Positions 1 to 38,959 of a stretch of DNA of 64,000 nucleotides are shown piece by piece. Below the pieces are notes generated by a model. The model did not search any database, was not told where the DNA came from, and saw only the letters and a program-made list of their open reading frames with translations. The stretch is taken from the NCBI GenBank assembly GCA_009760855.2, contig WPIO01000029.1, positions 2,648,001-2,712,000 on the forward strand. Direction: 5' to 3'. The stretch comes from Cristatella mucedo. Its lineage: Eukaryota > Bryozoa > Phylactolaemata > Cristatellidae. How positions within the stretch are numbered: the first letter of the stretch is position 1; each line of letters starts with the position of its first letter. The position numbers were made by a program, and so were the translations under genes.

Positions 1-215
1 ATCCTAGTTCTTTCAGCAGAGGTGACACGTGCTCAAACCGCTGGGACTTGAAGACCAGCCTTGCAGCCATATTCATAGTCAGCTGTAGTGGCATAATAGC
101 TTTCTTTGGCAGCCCAGCCAAAAGGGAATTACAATAATCAAGCCGAGACAGAACTAGAGCTAGTTATGTTTTTTACAAGCCACTTTGGGAAACAGCTTCT
201 AATCTTGCAAGTACT
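1..215 (-). mobile_element. LINE-B fragment
   Basis: The reverse complement matches the + strand copy at 24497-24650 closely (the region encoding a NMAARLVFK-like stretch). It continues at its right end into sequence shared with 46110-46170. It is cut by the window edge. Confidence 0.8.
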
Positions 216-329
216 GCAGGACAGGGACAAAAGCACACCCAATCACATATCCGAACGCACCGAAAACTGTCGCGGAACTGCCTCGAGTCCACCTTATCGG
301 CTTCCCTATCTAATCTGTTTAAAAAGCGA

Positions 330-456
330 GCTTAGCCCCGAAAGCGGCTTAGGCTGTGAGTGTGCTCGAACTACAAAACTCTCCTGCCTAACACCCACTT
401 GGTCTTTATGACTTTGTGGAGTTACAGACGGAGATACATTACATTACATCTGGATG
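330..456 (+). mobile_element. LINE-B 3' tail
   Basis: It shares the GCTTAGGCTGTGAGTG...ACTCTCCTGC...GGAGTTACAGACGG tail with copies at 23370, 25075 and 50755, and ends in ATTAC units. It lies opposite in orientation to the LINE-B piece at 1-215, so this is either two insertions or an inverted remnant. Confidence 0.8.
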
Positions 457-2910
457 ACCCCTAGCTAATCGTATAACATATCAGCAGCACCGGGCTAGAC
501 ACTATTAGTGTATTCGCTTGCTTCGTAAGTGAAGTTCGCTGTGTTCGCCAACAGCCGCTGCCTATACTGAAGCCCTAGCAGCAGCACATGTCATAATCAA
601 TCTCTTTAGTTTAGGTGGCAGCCCGATTCTGATCGCTCGCAGAACTTAAGCACAAGTGATGGTGCTATTCTGGCTGACACAAGTGGTGCACAAGCCATTT
701 CTCCTGTAGTTGTGGCTTGTCTATCTATTTAGCCCGACGGTAGCAGATGCAGCCGACTTTCTCTTGGTCCCTTTGGCGTTAGCTCTCGTGGCCCCCACAG
801 CGCGTGCAGCCGTAGCGCCAACGACCTCCCTGTCATGCGATGGTGACGGTCACTATCCTAATCATGGCCATCGGTCGGTCCTCTCACCCTTGCCGTCGGT
901 TCTTGCACCGTTACTGCCGATTCCATTGTCAACACTACCGGTCCAGTAATCGACGCTGCAGGTATTCCCGTACTTCTGTGGCAGCTTCCGCCTTTCTCGC
1001 TGCAATCGCAGCAGCCACTAACAGCATTGGGACACATACATGTTCTAATGGTCATATCCGCCATCGCTGCCGCTGGCACCGAACGTCCTCCAGCTGCAGC
1101 TGTAGGGCTCGAATTTAAGATCCTCCCTCAGGGCGACTGGTCACTACGCTAGCTAGCTTGCACGGGCCAAACTATCCGGCTCCTTACTCCTTACTCCTCC
1201 AGTCTTCCAGCCTCGAGTCGTTGGCTCCATGGCTGCTCCCACTTGCAGTATCGCAGTTCCTCCCACTAGATTGCAATTTTTCGGCGATCAGCTGTCAGTT
1301 TTTTTTGGACGGGCGAACAGCCTGGAATTCGCTTCTGGATTATGTCACCACCTGCGTATACTTTGCACACACCATGCTAGTCTCAGCTAAAGACACACCT
1401 GTTCCGCAAAGTTGTCCCATCATCCCAGTGAACTTGTATTGTTTGTTCCTTAATGCTGTAGGTGCTTACTTGTCCAAGATTCAGTGCATGCTTCTAAATA
1501 GGGGTCCTACAAATCATTATCTTCGTGTGTACTTTTGCATTCTGGTCTAAGCACGACACCGTGCATGTCAGTAACATTCGGTTGTTGCTTCTCTTGCAGG
1601 AGTTGTAAAGCAACTGTATGCAGATTTATTTATTTAATGGGAAAACAAACCATTATTATTATTCTTAATACTATTCAGCGTAGGTCAAATCTCCTCGTCA
1701 CTCACGTCGTGTGTACGAGTCGCTATCCAGCTGCCTTTCTAGCAGACTGAAAAACGTGCTTAAACTCATCGGTGTTCTGCATTTAGCGAATTTCCAGAAA
1801 AGCATTTACGCCTAACGACTATGACTACTGGGGTTTATGCTTGAACTTCATTAAGAAATTGACATGGTTCCTTGGCAGCGTACTTCAACTCCATAAAAAT
1901 AGTTTAGTTCGCTTTGGGTGCTATACGAGTATCTTATTGTTATCATTATTATTATTAGTAACAGTAGTAGTAGTATTCGTATCTTCAATAATTTCAGTGC
2001 TGGGCTAAGCTTCTACTCTTTCGAAATCGACGCATCGTGCTAGCGGTTGGGTACTCAACTGGTCAGCCAATCTACTGATGCCTGCTTAATGAAGAAAACT
2101 TAGAATCGAAGTTAAACCTGTGAAATTAGTATTCACTCACTTTTTTGAGGGAGTTGAAAACGCATTTTGCTACATGCCTGCCTATCTATTCCGCCGAGTT
2201 ATTGTGAATTATCAACGGGTAAGTTCTCGATGAGTTTCAATCTGCCTTTCCATATTCTGGGCATCTTTTTGAGTTTACAAAAATTAATTCAAAAGGGATT
2301 TTGCATTGTAAAGTAATGGCTATATAATGGCACTTCAGTGGTAGAGACCCTTGAACTGACTTTCGGATGTGGCTGATAGTGAATGCGCCCCCACCCAGTA
2401 AACAGGACTGCATCCATTTCGTGGATTCGACTGTGTCGATAGGCGGACCTGATTGTTAATAACCTGGAGCCTCTCTATATAATGAACGGGGCGTCGATGT
2501 CTGAGAAAAGCAGTTAGATAATCCTTAACGATATAAAATACAGTTAGCTGGTTCTGTCTTTTCTCTCCGCGAAACTTCTTTAGTCACTGTGGTAAAGCCG
2601 GCGGCCAGGGGTAAGGAGGCGATTACGTGGTCGGAGCTAGGCCTCCAGCAGTAAAATAATGGGCTAGGCTTCAGCAATGATACAGATATTAACCAGATGA
2701 GCGAATTTTCTGGGATTGAGATGACCGGGGCACCATGAGCTTTGGCAGCTAGGCATGTTCTCTTAGTATGATCTTAGATCGCGCATTTGAAACTGATAGC
2801 GGTTGCAAAATGTTTGCTGCTTTTTTCTTGATGGTGTCATCAGATGCAAACCGTAGCATAGCTGGGTCTTACGCATATTGACTCACCTGTCACACATTTC
2901 ACGTGCCCAG
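457..2910. other. No recognised gene
   Basis: This stretch should contain or precede the 5' end of the CLC gene, but no exon could be supported. At 700-1110 there is GC-richer, loosely repetitive sequence with overlapping open frames in both directions and no recognisable protein. At 1580-1670 a short stretch ending in ATT repeats resembles the LINE-like tail at 54525-54615. Confidence 0.5.
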
Positions 2911-2916
2911 TGAAAA

Positions 2917-2989
2917 GACAGACAGAGGGAGAGACAAATAGGGGGCGAGATAAAGACAGAGAGACAGCAAGGCAGAGAGACGGAGAGAG

Positions 2990-3062
<73 letters not shown>

Positions 3063-3067
3063 TATAT

Positions 3068-3100
<33 letters not shown>
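2917..3100. repeat. (GA)n microsatellite
   Basis: Impure GACA/GAGA sequence passes into a nearly pure GA run from about 2990, with a short ATATATATA patch near 3062. It ends about 170 bases before the first recognised CLC exon. Confidence 0.97.
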
Positions 3101-3103
<3 letters not shown>

Positions 3104-3267
3104 GCAGCACCTTTACCAGAAGGGGAAAAAGTACCCTTCCCAGTCATAGCAAGTGTCTGATTACTGTTGTCTCCTCCTATGCAAAGTTGCATGCCCAGTA
3201 CATTTATGGGAACTTTCCACTGCAGCCATTAATTTACCGTTCTACCGTATCTGCTAAGCTGCTACAG

Positions 3268-29299
<26,032 letters not shown>

Positions 29300-29309
29300 T
29301 AAAACCAGT

Positions 29310-30319
29310 CACCGTCCGACACCGCTCGGTATGCTGAACAAGCTCAGCGAATAAACAGTAAAAAAAACCAAAAACCTTTCCTCCTGCAGTTCTTGTGCAG
29401 TGCGACTTTCGGATTATCTCTGCGACCGATTCTTAAACTTAATTTCGTGTGTCATTCATGGCTGCTTACTCCGATAACTGCTGTATCCGGCGTCTACTAT
29501 GCGCCATTCCACTGCTTCCTTGTATGAGGTGCCTGGTATTGGCCATCGACAGGTAGATCAAGACCTCTCTTAGGCTTCGGTCATTATTGAGATTCTTAGG
29601 CTTCTCTTAAGCTTCAGTCAAGGTCGTTATAAAAAGCACATCGGTAGCCACGAAATAACTTGGCCCCGATGGACTTTGTGGAGTTTACGTTAGAGTGGAT
29701 CCTTTACTGATTCATCAGAATTCTGCATTTTGGTGTGTACTGGATTCGAGGCAGAAAAGAAAAAACAGAATAGAAAATAGTAAGCAGCAGAAGTAAAGTG
29801 AAATAAGCCCAGTCTTGTAAAGCATTGACGATGGGTTAATGCACTGACTTATGTATTAATACTGTACGCCAAACTACTTGTTTGTCATTGGGTAATAGGA
29901 GAGCAAAATAATATTCCACGATAGAAATCTGCACTAGTGCTGCTAGCTGGCCAAATTTTGGACTGCGGCTGAGCCCGGAAGAAGAACTTTCGGATTAAAA
30001 ATGTATCGTGGTCGAAAATGCTGTTATGTCCAGGAGCTCCATTACTAAAAAGCATAAATGTGACTGAAATAATTCGGTTATATATAAGTAGCAAAGTAAG
30101 AAAAACAACCTAAGTAATGTCTTAGCGCTAGTGATAAATAAGTAAGTTGATTCTTCAGTAAAACCCCTACTTCTTGCCGCCGGAAGCCGAAGTCCTAGCA
30201 AGACACCAGCATTGGTAATCTAATCTTTAAATTTCAAAATACTGCCAGCCTATTTCAAATGGGACGCCAACTGAGCCAATACAATTGCAATGCCCCGTGA
30301 CTATTAAAAAACTCATTTC
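29310..30319. other. Intergenic, nothing recognised
   Basis: AT-rich sequence with no supported element or gene. Confidence 0.4.
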
Positions 30320-30458
30320 TTTTTTATAGCGTCCTAAGAGAACTTAATCTCTATTCTGACGCTCCACATATGCCACGGAGCTCGAGCCCACGACCTCGAA
30401 CATCGTTCACCTTGACCTTGGTTCGAGTCGAGCACCTTAACCACTGTGCCAAACTATT
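30320..30458 (-). mobile_element. SINE-1 copy
   Basis: The minus strand reads tRNA-like GGTTAAGGTGCTCGACTCG, B-box GGGCTCGAGC, then AGAGATTAAGTTCTCTTAGG and GCTATAAAAAAG. An extra GAACATCGTTCACCTTGACC segment interrupts the head, as if part of it was duplicated. Confidence 0.85.
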
Positions 30459-31379
30459 AACTATAAGCTTGGCTGCTGACTTTGAGTCCGAGAACCACTT
30501 GTGAATAACCGCAATAAGCCGAGGTTTATGACCAGTGCATTATACAATAATGTATGCAATGAGATCAATGCATGACTTACGACCTGGACAGTATATAAGG
30601 CATACTATGGGCCACAGTCGCTCTCTTGGAGAAATTGTGACAAAAGTGACCTTGCCGTCGTTCGGCAAACAACCACCGAGCCCGAAAAGGACGACTGCCG
30701 AACGGCGGAGACTCTGTGAACATTATATGCAACAATCTTGAAAAATGTCTGGGCGTATTTAACCTTTATTAAAATGCATTCATCAGCGTAAGCTGCTGCA
30801 GACTAGTAAAAGAGCCTGTCGAAAATCACCTGCCGTATCTGCCTTAATGTACAGGTAGTTCTGTGCGCTTTCACTTATTAGGTGCTGCTGCTAGAAAATA
30901 GCTTGCGTAATTTTGCAGTTTTGTCTCGCTGTCGCTTAGTGTATTGCGAGCTTCCGGTCGAGGCAAATTAGAATGCATCTCCCTCCGCCTGTAATATCAG
31001 ACAGCAAGCAAAGACTAAGTGGGTGTGCATTCGTCGTACCGCTACACTATTTAGTGCGGGACTCCCGGCAGCCATACCACTCGTGTCGGACATAGGAATT
31101 ACTTGTATTTTGGCGCTCGTACCTTATCCTGCAACTTGTTATTAGCAATGGATGTACATGCACGGCAACTCGCGCGATGCTGTAGCTCGCAGCCAGAGTA
31201 GAATGCTAACTAAGGCAGACACGCGCAGTCCCCACGGATATGCATACTGAGCTTTGGCGAACCGGAAAGTAACGAAACAACAGCGCTAGCCTCTGTGCCG
31301 ACTAATGAGCCTGAAGTAGAGGAGGCTGGCCACCCTGCATAGGCTGACTAGAATAGACTATTTGCTAACTGAAAATTTT
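30459..31379. other. Intergenic, nothing recognised
   Basis: No supported feature. Confidence 0.4.
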
Positions 31380-33790
31380 TCTCGACAGTCTGGGCAAGAG
31401 CATGAAGATTGAGCTTGGGCTGCTAAGGTTATTGTGCTGCTGAAGTTCTGCTGTTAGCTTGGGCCAATAAATAGGGCCACTAAGCAGAGCGAGCTAGAGG
31501 CTCGTGTCGTGTCTGCGGAGAGACTGGTTATCCATAGCTCTGGGGAACGTCGCGAGAGCGACTTGGAGGAGCTGAAAAAGAAATGGGAAAAAATCTCGAA
31601 TAATTTAGAAAAGTAGCATGCTGAAAATGGAAGTGAGACTGGATGCACTTGTTGAATGGTGGTGGGGGATGGGCAAGCTTCAGCGAGCAGAGAGGATATC
31701 GAGCCTCCGGTACGGGCGTGCCATCAGGTCAGTATGATAGCTAGGTGCGATGACTGAGATACCTAATCTCTATTAGGCCACGTGTAACGAGAATCCTGAA
31801 AATAAGGTTCTGGCTCAGCCGGTGACGGCGACGCCAAGGTTAAATAGCCATCTGCCGATTACGGGATCGTCAGTAATTCAGTTTGCTTTCCAGCCAGCTA
31901 CGTATGTAAAAAGAGCCAAAATAGCTACATCTAGCAGTAACGGTGCGGTAAGGCGGAAGCCTTAACGTTACCAACTCGTATACGTCGCTGCCACATTGTG
32001 CTGAGATCATTCATCTTGTTTCAAGCGTGAAGGGCTCAGCCACAACTGCTGTCTTGGTGGGATTGCAGCTTTTGGATTTTTGAAACATTGGGTGTTAGTT
32101 AACGTACTGAAGGCCCGTTTTGAATTTGAAGCGAACGCAAACCAGTGTATGGAGGAGCTATCAGGAAGGGTGTGGCGGAAGGCTGGTACATTAAGCTCGC
32201 TGGCATTCGACATTGAGACGCCGGAAAAAAGGCATGCCTACCAGCTAATGAAAGCGCCCTGCTGCCTCTCCTTTCGGGGTTCTTCATAACAGTCATGCAG
32301 AAGAACACTCGCGTGGAGTAAATATTTTTGGCAAAGCACAGAAACTCTAAAAGCTGTAGTAGAGGGGACTTGAATTTGAGGAGAACCTCAGAGATTACGA
32401 GTTCAAAAACAGGAAAAGTTAAGAAACCAATAATATGAAGGAAACCAAGACCAAAGACTCATACGGGTTCGATTTTAACCGTAGAACTAAGGTACAAGAC
32501 AGGAAACCGGAATATTGATGTTTTAAGTGCCATAAAATAGGGCACTTACAACGTGACAGTAGAGTCCCTTGGTGGAATAACAGTGTCCACGGTGGCCTAC
32601 GCACAGCTTTAAGCGAGAGGAATAGACAACAGCGGCACGAATCTACCTTGACTTCAACGAACGTTAACTGTGACGAGATGGACCATTTTAGAAGTGAAAG
32701 TCCGTCTTAATCCGTATCGAGGGAATAACAGCAATAGAGGGAGAGGAAAAGATTAGAGATTGATGTCAAGGGAGAGACAATAACTAAAGTTGCTTTAATT
32801 CCACTCTCATTAATAAGTAGATAAGCCCCATCTAAGGACCTGTTTAAAGAGAAAATTAATGACACAGTGTTGCATTGCTTGTTGACTCCAACTCCGAATT
32901 ATTGTTTGTCAGTGCGAATCGTATGAGCCTTGACGGAGTGATAGCGTCCTCAAAGCGTTTGTACGGTGTCACAGGTCACTGCACCACTACGATGTGAGGC
33001 CTCAAGGATGCTCTGCTGAGATGCTCATCGGTACTAAGATCAGATGACCCCGGGTCTCTGTGGTCGAAAAGAATGGCCGGAGCATAATTGTTTAGATTAA
33101 TTACTCCCCGTGGTTAAAGTTAGCCTCTCCGAGATGCGAAGGCAAATCGATAGGCGTCCTTTCAATTTAAATCTCAGTGGGTAAGATAGTGGTAGTGCCA
33201 GATATTGGCACTCAATAGTTATACCAGCTCGATCAGTGCAAGTGGCGCGATGTACTGGTGAGCCGTGATGGCACACTAGGTAAGGCGGTTGCTTTTCACG
33301 ACCTCGGTCCCGAGATCGTGGGTTCAAATCCTGCTAAGGGCAATCATTTATTGCCACTGCAAGCGGTGGTGATTGCCGCCAAGGCTCTACTGGTGCTACA
33401 CAAAAGAGGCTAATCAGATAGTATTCTATTTAATTTTACAGGTACTATAGATTGAGTATCAGAGGGGCCGTGCAGGTTAAGATTTTGCAGGTAAGGCTGA
33501 ATATATGTAACCTCTAATTAATTAGCCGTCACCCTAGGCGCGTATCCACGAAACACCTGGAAGTTCCCTAGAAACTTATGAATGATTACGTAAAGCGTGG
33601 GGCTTTGGACAAAAATTATAACCCCCTCTACCGATCCTCTTCTGTGGTGTTAATTAAGAAGAAAGATGGTACGGTAGATTTATATCTGTTGCCACAGATT
33701 GACGATATCCTAGATATGATGTCCCAATTACTAATTGGTTGTCTACAATCAGATGTGGAACCAAGATTTACATCTAAAGGAAAGACCCGC
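31380..33790 (+). mobile_element. Ty3/gypsy-like LTR retrotransposon remnant
   Basis: Ordered remnants on one strand: a coiled-coil gag-like piece (ELEARVVSAERL, about 31470-31615), a gag-like LSGRVWRKAGTL...LAFDIE piece (32080-32290), a CCHC zinc knuckle at 32519-32560 whose last Cys is Ser (CFKCHKIGH...S), a retropepsin-like DSNSELLFVSANRM (32884-) where the active-site triad would be DSG, and an RT start with VVLIKKKDGT and LPQIDDIL (33578-33720) with the middle of the block deleted. Stops and shifts are frequent. LTRs were not found. A SINE-2 copy sits between protease and RT. Confidence 0.75.
33259..33420 (+). mobile_element. SINE-2 copy inside the LTR-element remnant
   Basis: A-box-like GGCACACTAGGTAAGGC, B-box GTGGGTTCAAATCCTGC, then CAATCATTTATTGCC and a body ending CACAAAAGAGGC. 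It is oriented like its host element. Confidence 0.85.
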
Positions 33791-35892
33791 TAGTAATAAA
33801 AAATTAAAGTATATCATAATAGTGTTTATTCTTAACTTACTCGGCTGCTGCTCACAAGTGGCAGTTGGGCATTATTTCGTCGTTCGTGATGGTCGGGGGG
33901 AGCGTAAAAAGTCGCTGGTTCCTTAAATACCTTAAATAATAGACTGCAAAGCTAGTAACCAAGGGATTGGTTACAGCCCCAGTGTTAGGATAGGCATAAG
34001 CGAGTAATTGCTTATTTCAGTAAAGCTCTAAGTGGTCCTGAAAAGAATTAGTTTGAGGATTCTACGTAGTCTTGAAAGGATTTATGGTGTGACTAGAAAT
34101 AAATTTCTAGCAATCATAAATATTCTGGGGAACTTTCATCCATGTCTGTATTGGGCTGATCCGGATTGACCTGACTATTGACCATTGACGGATTGATTGA
34201 GTGGCTCTGACACGGCTTCGCATCCTTAAAGACCCGAGCTTGTGTTACATATCTACGATTGCTGAATATGCAACAAGTTCAAGGTTTTTTGACGATATTT
34301 TTATCGAAACTTATCAAACCGAAATCATGTATTAACTACTGCAGCGGTTTACAATCAGACATTAACTCGCATTTGAAATGTAACGTTAATCCGCTACGCA
34401 TTGGCCGAGTAATGGAATTTACAAGACACAGAACTACGCTCTATGTGAAGCTGTTTAAAAGTCACGAGCATGTATCTCAACAGCAAACATTTACCTCGAT
34501 GTACCAAAGTTCAGTAAGTTAAGATACAAGTCGCACATGATGTAGAGATCGGAACGTTTCATATTTGCTGATAGACTGTTTCCGGTGTACTTACGGGATC
34601 CACATGATTTGCCTAATCCCTTTTGTAAAGCAATATTTTTATGTGGAAATGATCAAAACATCAGATCCCATTTCCAACATGCTTTTCTTTTGAAATGTGC
34701 CTTGAGCGATTATGTGATTATGGAAGCAATCTTCCCAGTATTTTCCCAACATATGCCCTTAAAGTAGCCAACTCATCTGCCATTTGTGTGTGCCATTCTT
34801 AGGTAAACTGGTTGTAGTTGACGAAGTACGTATAAGTATAGTACACCTCCAAGCGGTACGATTTGTTAGTGTAATAGGGTTTAGTATTGCAAGACCTTGC
34901 TATGCTCTTTTCTATGCTTGTGTAATGATATCAGCTCAAATCCTGATTCTTGGCCATCAGATCTGTATAAGCTTTGTTGATCGTGGCTATTAAGCTGCAC
35001 TGTTAGAGATTTTCACGATTAACACTGCTTCATGTTCCACATTTGTAGGGTATAACACTCCACAGCTAACCAGTTAAACGGAATTATTAGGCAAAGTGAG
35101 TCATTCAGCCCCGCATAGCCCTTTAAGTAGAGGGAAGGCACAAAACGGTTGCAAGCTAGCTTGAGTGATATCGCAAAAATCATAAAAGGCCATTAGATCA
35201 TATTCAGACTCTGTTAATTCAGTGAGATTCTTTCAACGGTGTAAAATAATACAAAGTGGCCATTTATGAATGCGAAGTTTTGAGGTCTAAAATGAACCAC
35301 TGTCTACATCTTTTAGCCTGACTCCATATGGGTTAGTGTTTCTCATTGAGGATTTTCATAAAGCAAGCCTTTATATGAGAATTAAAATAATCCGGGATAT
35401 GTTTTCAGGAGGTTTTTTCTTTGTTAAAACAAATTCGCTTCAACAGCTGGCCCGTACTTCGTGCCACTATGTGCCTACTTCGCCACGTGGTTACCGACAT
35501 TTCACAAACTCAAGCAGCAGGCCTTCAGCGCTAGAGCTAAAAACAATGGGTGGCTAAGATGCTGAACACCTTCATACATTGATCGTTAGAGGCACCCTCC
35601 TTGGGTCGTATGCTATTGTTGCTATGTCGTTTTCTGCGACATTCTTCGGCGGTCTGCCTGAAATACGATGCTTAGCTAAAGCCATGCAACGGTTTACTGC
35701 GGGAATTACTCACCATCTCAAAATCACTATAAATACACTTCTTTTGGCAGACACCTGTCGATCCGTCGCCAAATTGGCAGAGTGCACTTCCGGTGAAGAT
35801 ATCTGCAAGCGATTCTTGCCGGGGTTCCAGCCAACTTGCCTTTTTTGGCAGTCTCTACGGGCCACACTGGGCGATGGCACCTGCCTTCACCG
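33791..35892. other. AT-rich stretch, nothing recognised
   Basis: Several small open frames, including hydrophobic ones near 34790-34990, show no family motif. It could be the decayed distal part of the LTR element. Confidence 0.4.
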
Positions 35893-35970
35893 TGCAGCAA
35901 ATTTAAAGTGCCTAGAAAGAGATTGAACTCTCTGAGGGCTCTTTACAAAATGTATTATTATTTTCATTAC
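35893..35970 (+). mobile_element. LINE-A tail only
   Basis: GCAGCAAATTTAAAGTGCC, GAAAGAGATTGAACTCTC and ATT units, the standard LINE-A 3' end without its body. Confidence 0.8.
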
Positions 35971-38283
35971 AATCTCACTGGGGCTATCAGGGTATGTAAG
36001 GCAATCGCATCATATACTACTCGGCTCAATGGAGCGCAAGGCTGCTAGCAAAAAGTAGCGGAAGGCGACAGAAGTTATTGATGCACAGCTATGCACTCAG
36101 TGTTATCATCTCATCGGCGGCCTAATTAAAAGTATGCACTCCTGCGTTCATGGTCACGAAAACACTGCATGCCAGTTGACACGTTTGGTTTTTGGGCGAG
36201 ACCTTGGTCCAACTGGGTAAGCTATTCGGACCATCATGTATAGCATAAGTTCTCTGCTGCCAGCATATCCTTGATAAAGATAGCTGTTGTTATCATTTGC
36301 CAGCGGCATATTATTAAACTACAAAGATTCTGCAATCAAGGCTAACCCCATGTAAGTGTTCTAAAAAGAATGTTGGCAGGTGGCACTTTCGGGGCACTCG
36401 CTTCTTGTATGCAGCTCATGGTCACTACCGAAGAAAGAAATAATCCCATGCTTCTAGGCTCAGGTCTTTTGAGTAGTGATTTGAAGGTGGAGACAGTCTA
36501 AGAACTTTTACAAGTTTCAATACTTGCAGCTTCTATTTCGTACAACTGAGTCGCGGATGCCTTGATAATGGGCTCCCATGACGACTCAACTACGCTCGTC
36601 GACAACTCGAAGCGTTCATGCTGCCGGTCGCATACACTGCACGCTACAACTAAGAATAGGATCCACATATATTTAGCCTGTCAAGTGGTGATTCCAGCGA
36701 AACAAAGACGAGAGGTGCTAGACCTAGTAGTCGAAAATTCAGGACTGCTAAAGGCTCAAAGCTCTCTCGAATCGACGGATAACTTGATGAGGGTGGATAA
36801 CTGGAGGGCGACATTGTATGCGATCGAACGCCATTTTTACTACCTGACTGCCCTTTTACTTATACTGTACATTCTACCCCTGGAAATGCTTATCGTATTA
36901 TCACGCACAAAATTCCAGTCGCCTCGCCTCCCCTCCCCCCAGCAGTGGGACAATGGCCTTTTCGGCACGACTGAGTTCTCGTCCCAGAAGCACTCGCCAG
37001 CTCGTGCGATTTCGGAACCGACAGCTTTCACGAACAATTCAGCGAGCCCGTCGACGATGCGTCGCCGATCTGCAAGAGCACAAGCTGCCAAATCGGCGCG
37101 ATTGCCACGTTGAAGATGATTCAGACCACGCTCTGGGCTTGAAAGACGCACAGGCTGGAGAGTTCACGCTTCCAACTGAAGCAGCCGAGCGATGCTCCTA
37201 GCTGAAGCGTAAGTGTATTTCGGCAGACGAAGAGCGCGGCGCGGCGGAGCAAGCCTGGCACAGTAAGTGCACGAGTCCAGCTGGATCTCAGTCTGTGTCA
37301 TTGCTTGCAGGATTTGCTTTTGCATTAATAAGTCATTGCTTGGGATTTGAAGGAGCGAGCCGCTCAGCCTAGCTAGCACGTGTGCAGCAAATCCGCGCGT
37401 CACCAATCGCAGTCAGTCCGCCACCAATCGAGACGGCTAAACATGTCCTGGGCACAATGCTGCTGCCGCTCCAGCTCTGAGAGCTAAGTGCGATATAATG
37501 AAGCCGGTCATGGAGGTCAGAGCGCGAATTTGGGCTCGCATTTACCACTGCCGCTCGACCAAGCTAGCGAGTGAAGTACAATTTGATCGGTAGCAGTAAA
37601 CTAATACCTATTCAAATGCCACTAACGCTGTACGATAAATGAAGCTGCGGCTTCATTGGACGTTACTACCCGGACAAAGCCGAGTGGGTATTGTGTGCTG
37701 ATGACTCACCTTATGCTTCAGCTCGGATGCTTAGCTGTTTTAGTCTGCAAAGCTTGAAACGACTATGGCGGCCTGCTAGCGGAGGCAGAAAGTGTCAGAC
37801 ATGGCGCAGACGTTAGTCATTACTAGCGGTTTTATGACTCAGGATCGCCATTGAGCTCTACTTCCCCCGGCACATCTGTCTCGAGGTGAAAGGCGAGGTC
37901 GATCTTCGACACGATCACTCTGGCTTGTCTACCTCCCTCAAAAGCCTCTCTGCTTTCTTGGTATTTGGGCGATAGAGCCATTTGTGCGAGCGTTCGAGCA
38001 TGTGCTCTCCATCACGGGGTATAGCATCTGGAGTTCACATCACCAAGTGCTATGAATACGTCTGAATGACGTTGTTTACCGAAACAGTAGCAGCACCCGG
38101 AAGAAAGTCAAGCCGATAGGCCTGCATACATTTCAGACCGGACACATATACCTGTGGATAGTGCATGCAAGCATGAGCCATGTGGGATTACATCTTGCTG
38201 TCATTTTATAGGTCACCTAGTAAATAAAACTGTGTTGGGCTGATATCATACAACAGTACCGTTGTGTTACTTCGTAGATAAAT
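35971..38283. other. Intergenic, unidentified open frames
   Basis: The + strand frame 36562-37113 (183 codons) contains one hydrophobic segment (LTALLLILYILPLEMLIVL) and an Arg-rich end. No family is recognised and it may be chance. Confidence 0.35.
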
Positions 38284-38287
38284 TGTA

Positions 38288-38437
38288 TGTTTGGTCTAGC
38301 GGTTAAGGTGCTCGCTCCGACCAAGGTCTGACTGAGGTCGTGGGCTCGAGCCCCGAGGCATATGTGAAGCGCCTGAATAGAAATTAAGTTCTCTTGGGGC
38401 GCTATATAAATGAATTATTAATTATTAATTAATTAAT
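38288..38437 (+). mobile_element. SINE-1 copy
   Basis: TTTGGTCTAGCGGTTAAGG, GGGCTCGAGCCCCG, TGAAGCGCCTGAATAG, CTTGGGGCGCTATATAAATG and (ATTA)n. It is almost the same as 21026-21184, but the first few bases are missing. Confidence 0.93.
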
Positions 38438-38562
38438 CTAGCGATTAAATCGTCGAATTTTCTATCTGCTGCAATAATGACCGGTAAAGATAATAAATAT
38501 AACAATGATAAAACATATATCTGCAGGCCATTTAACACTGTCGTCGGTAGCTGCCGTGGGTA

Positions 38563-38665
38563 AGAATAATAAGCATTTCGCATAGCACCCTAATAACAAA
38601 AATGTCTCATTAGCCCCCTGAGAGAATTGTATCTCTATTCAGACGCTTTAAAATTCGCTGCTACA
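38563..38665 (-). mobile_element. SINE-1/LINE-A tail remnant
   Basis: The complement of the GAGATACAATTCTCTCAGGG-type tail with GCGTCTGAATAG, and a second partial tail next to it. No head or body. Confidence 0.6.
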
Positions 38666-38959
38666 GAAGTAATTAACAGTAGTTGACGGAAAACAAGATA
38701 TCTTACTCGGGCAAGCATGTGAAAGCACACAATTACCGCGCTAGGGCAAGCATGCAAAAGCACAAGAAAGACTAATGGGCGCTGGTTAGTTGGACCCCCG
38801 GTTTTGAACACTCAATCGTGCACAGGCAAGCAAAGCACAAAGAAAAAAGAATAATTCCAATGAAGCACAATCAGAAACCATTTCGCTGCTGCCGTTAGTC
38901 ACAGCATGCACAGTTCATAACGCACGGCTGCATACGAACGAGAGCAATTTATTCGAAAA

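Noticed and set aside
2883-3110. Open frames translating to long Ser-Leu or Arg-Glu repeats (also at 6007-6592, 27871-28297, 28958-29337, 43332-44169)
   Set aside because: They are translations of GA/CT microsatellites and not genes.
36562-37113. 183-codon plus-strand open frame as a membrane protein gene
   Set aside because: One hydrophobic stretch and an Arg-rich end only. No homologous block recognised and no transcription signals.
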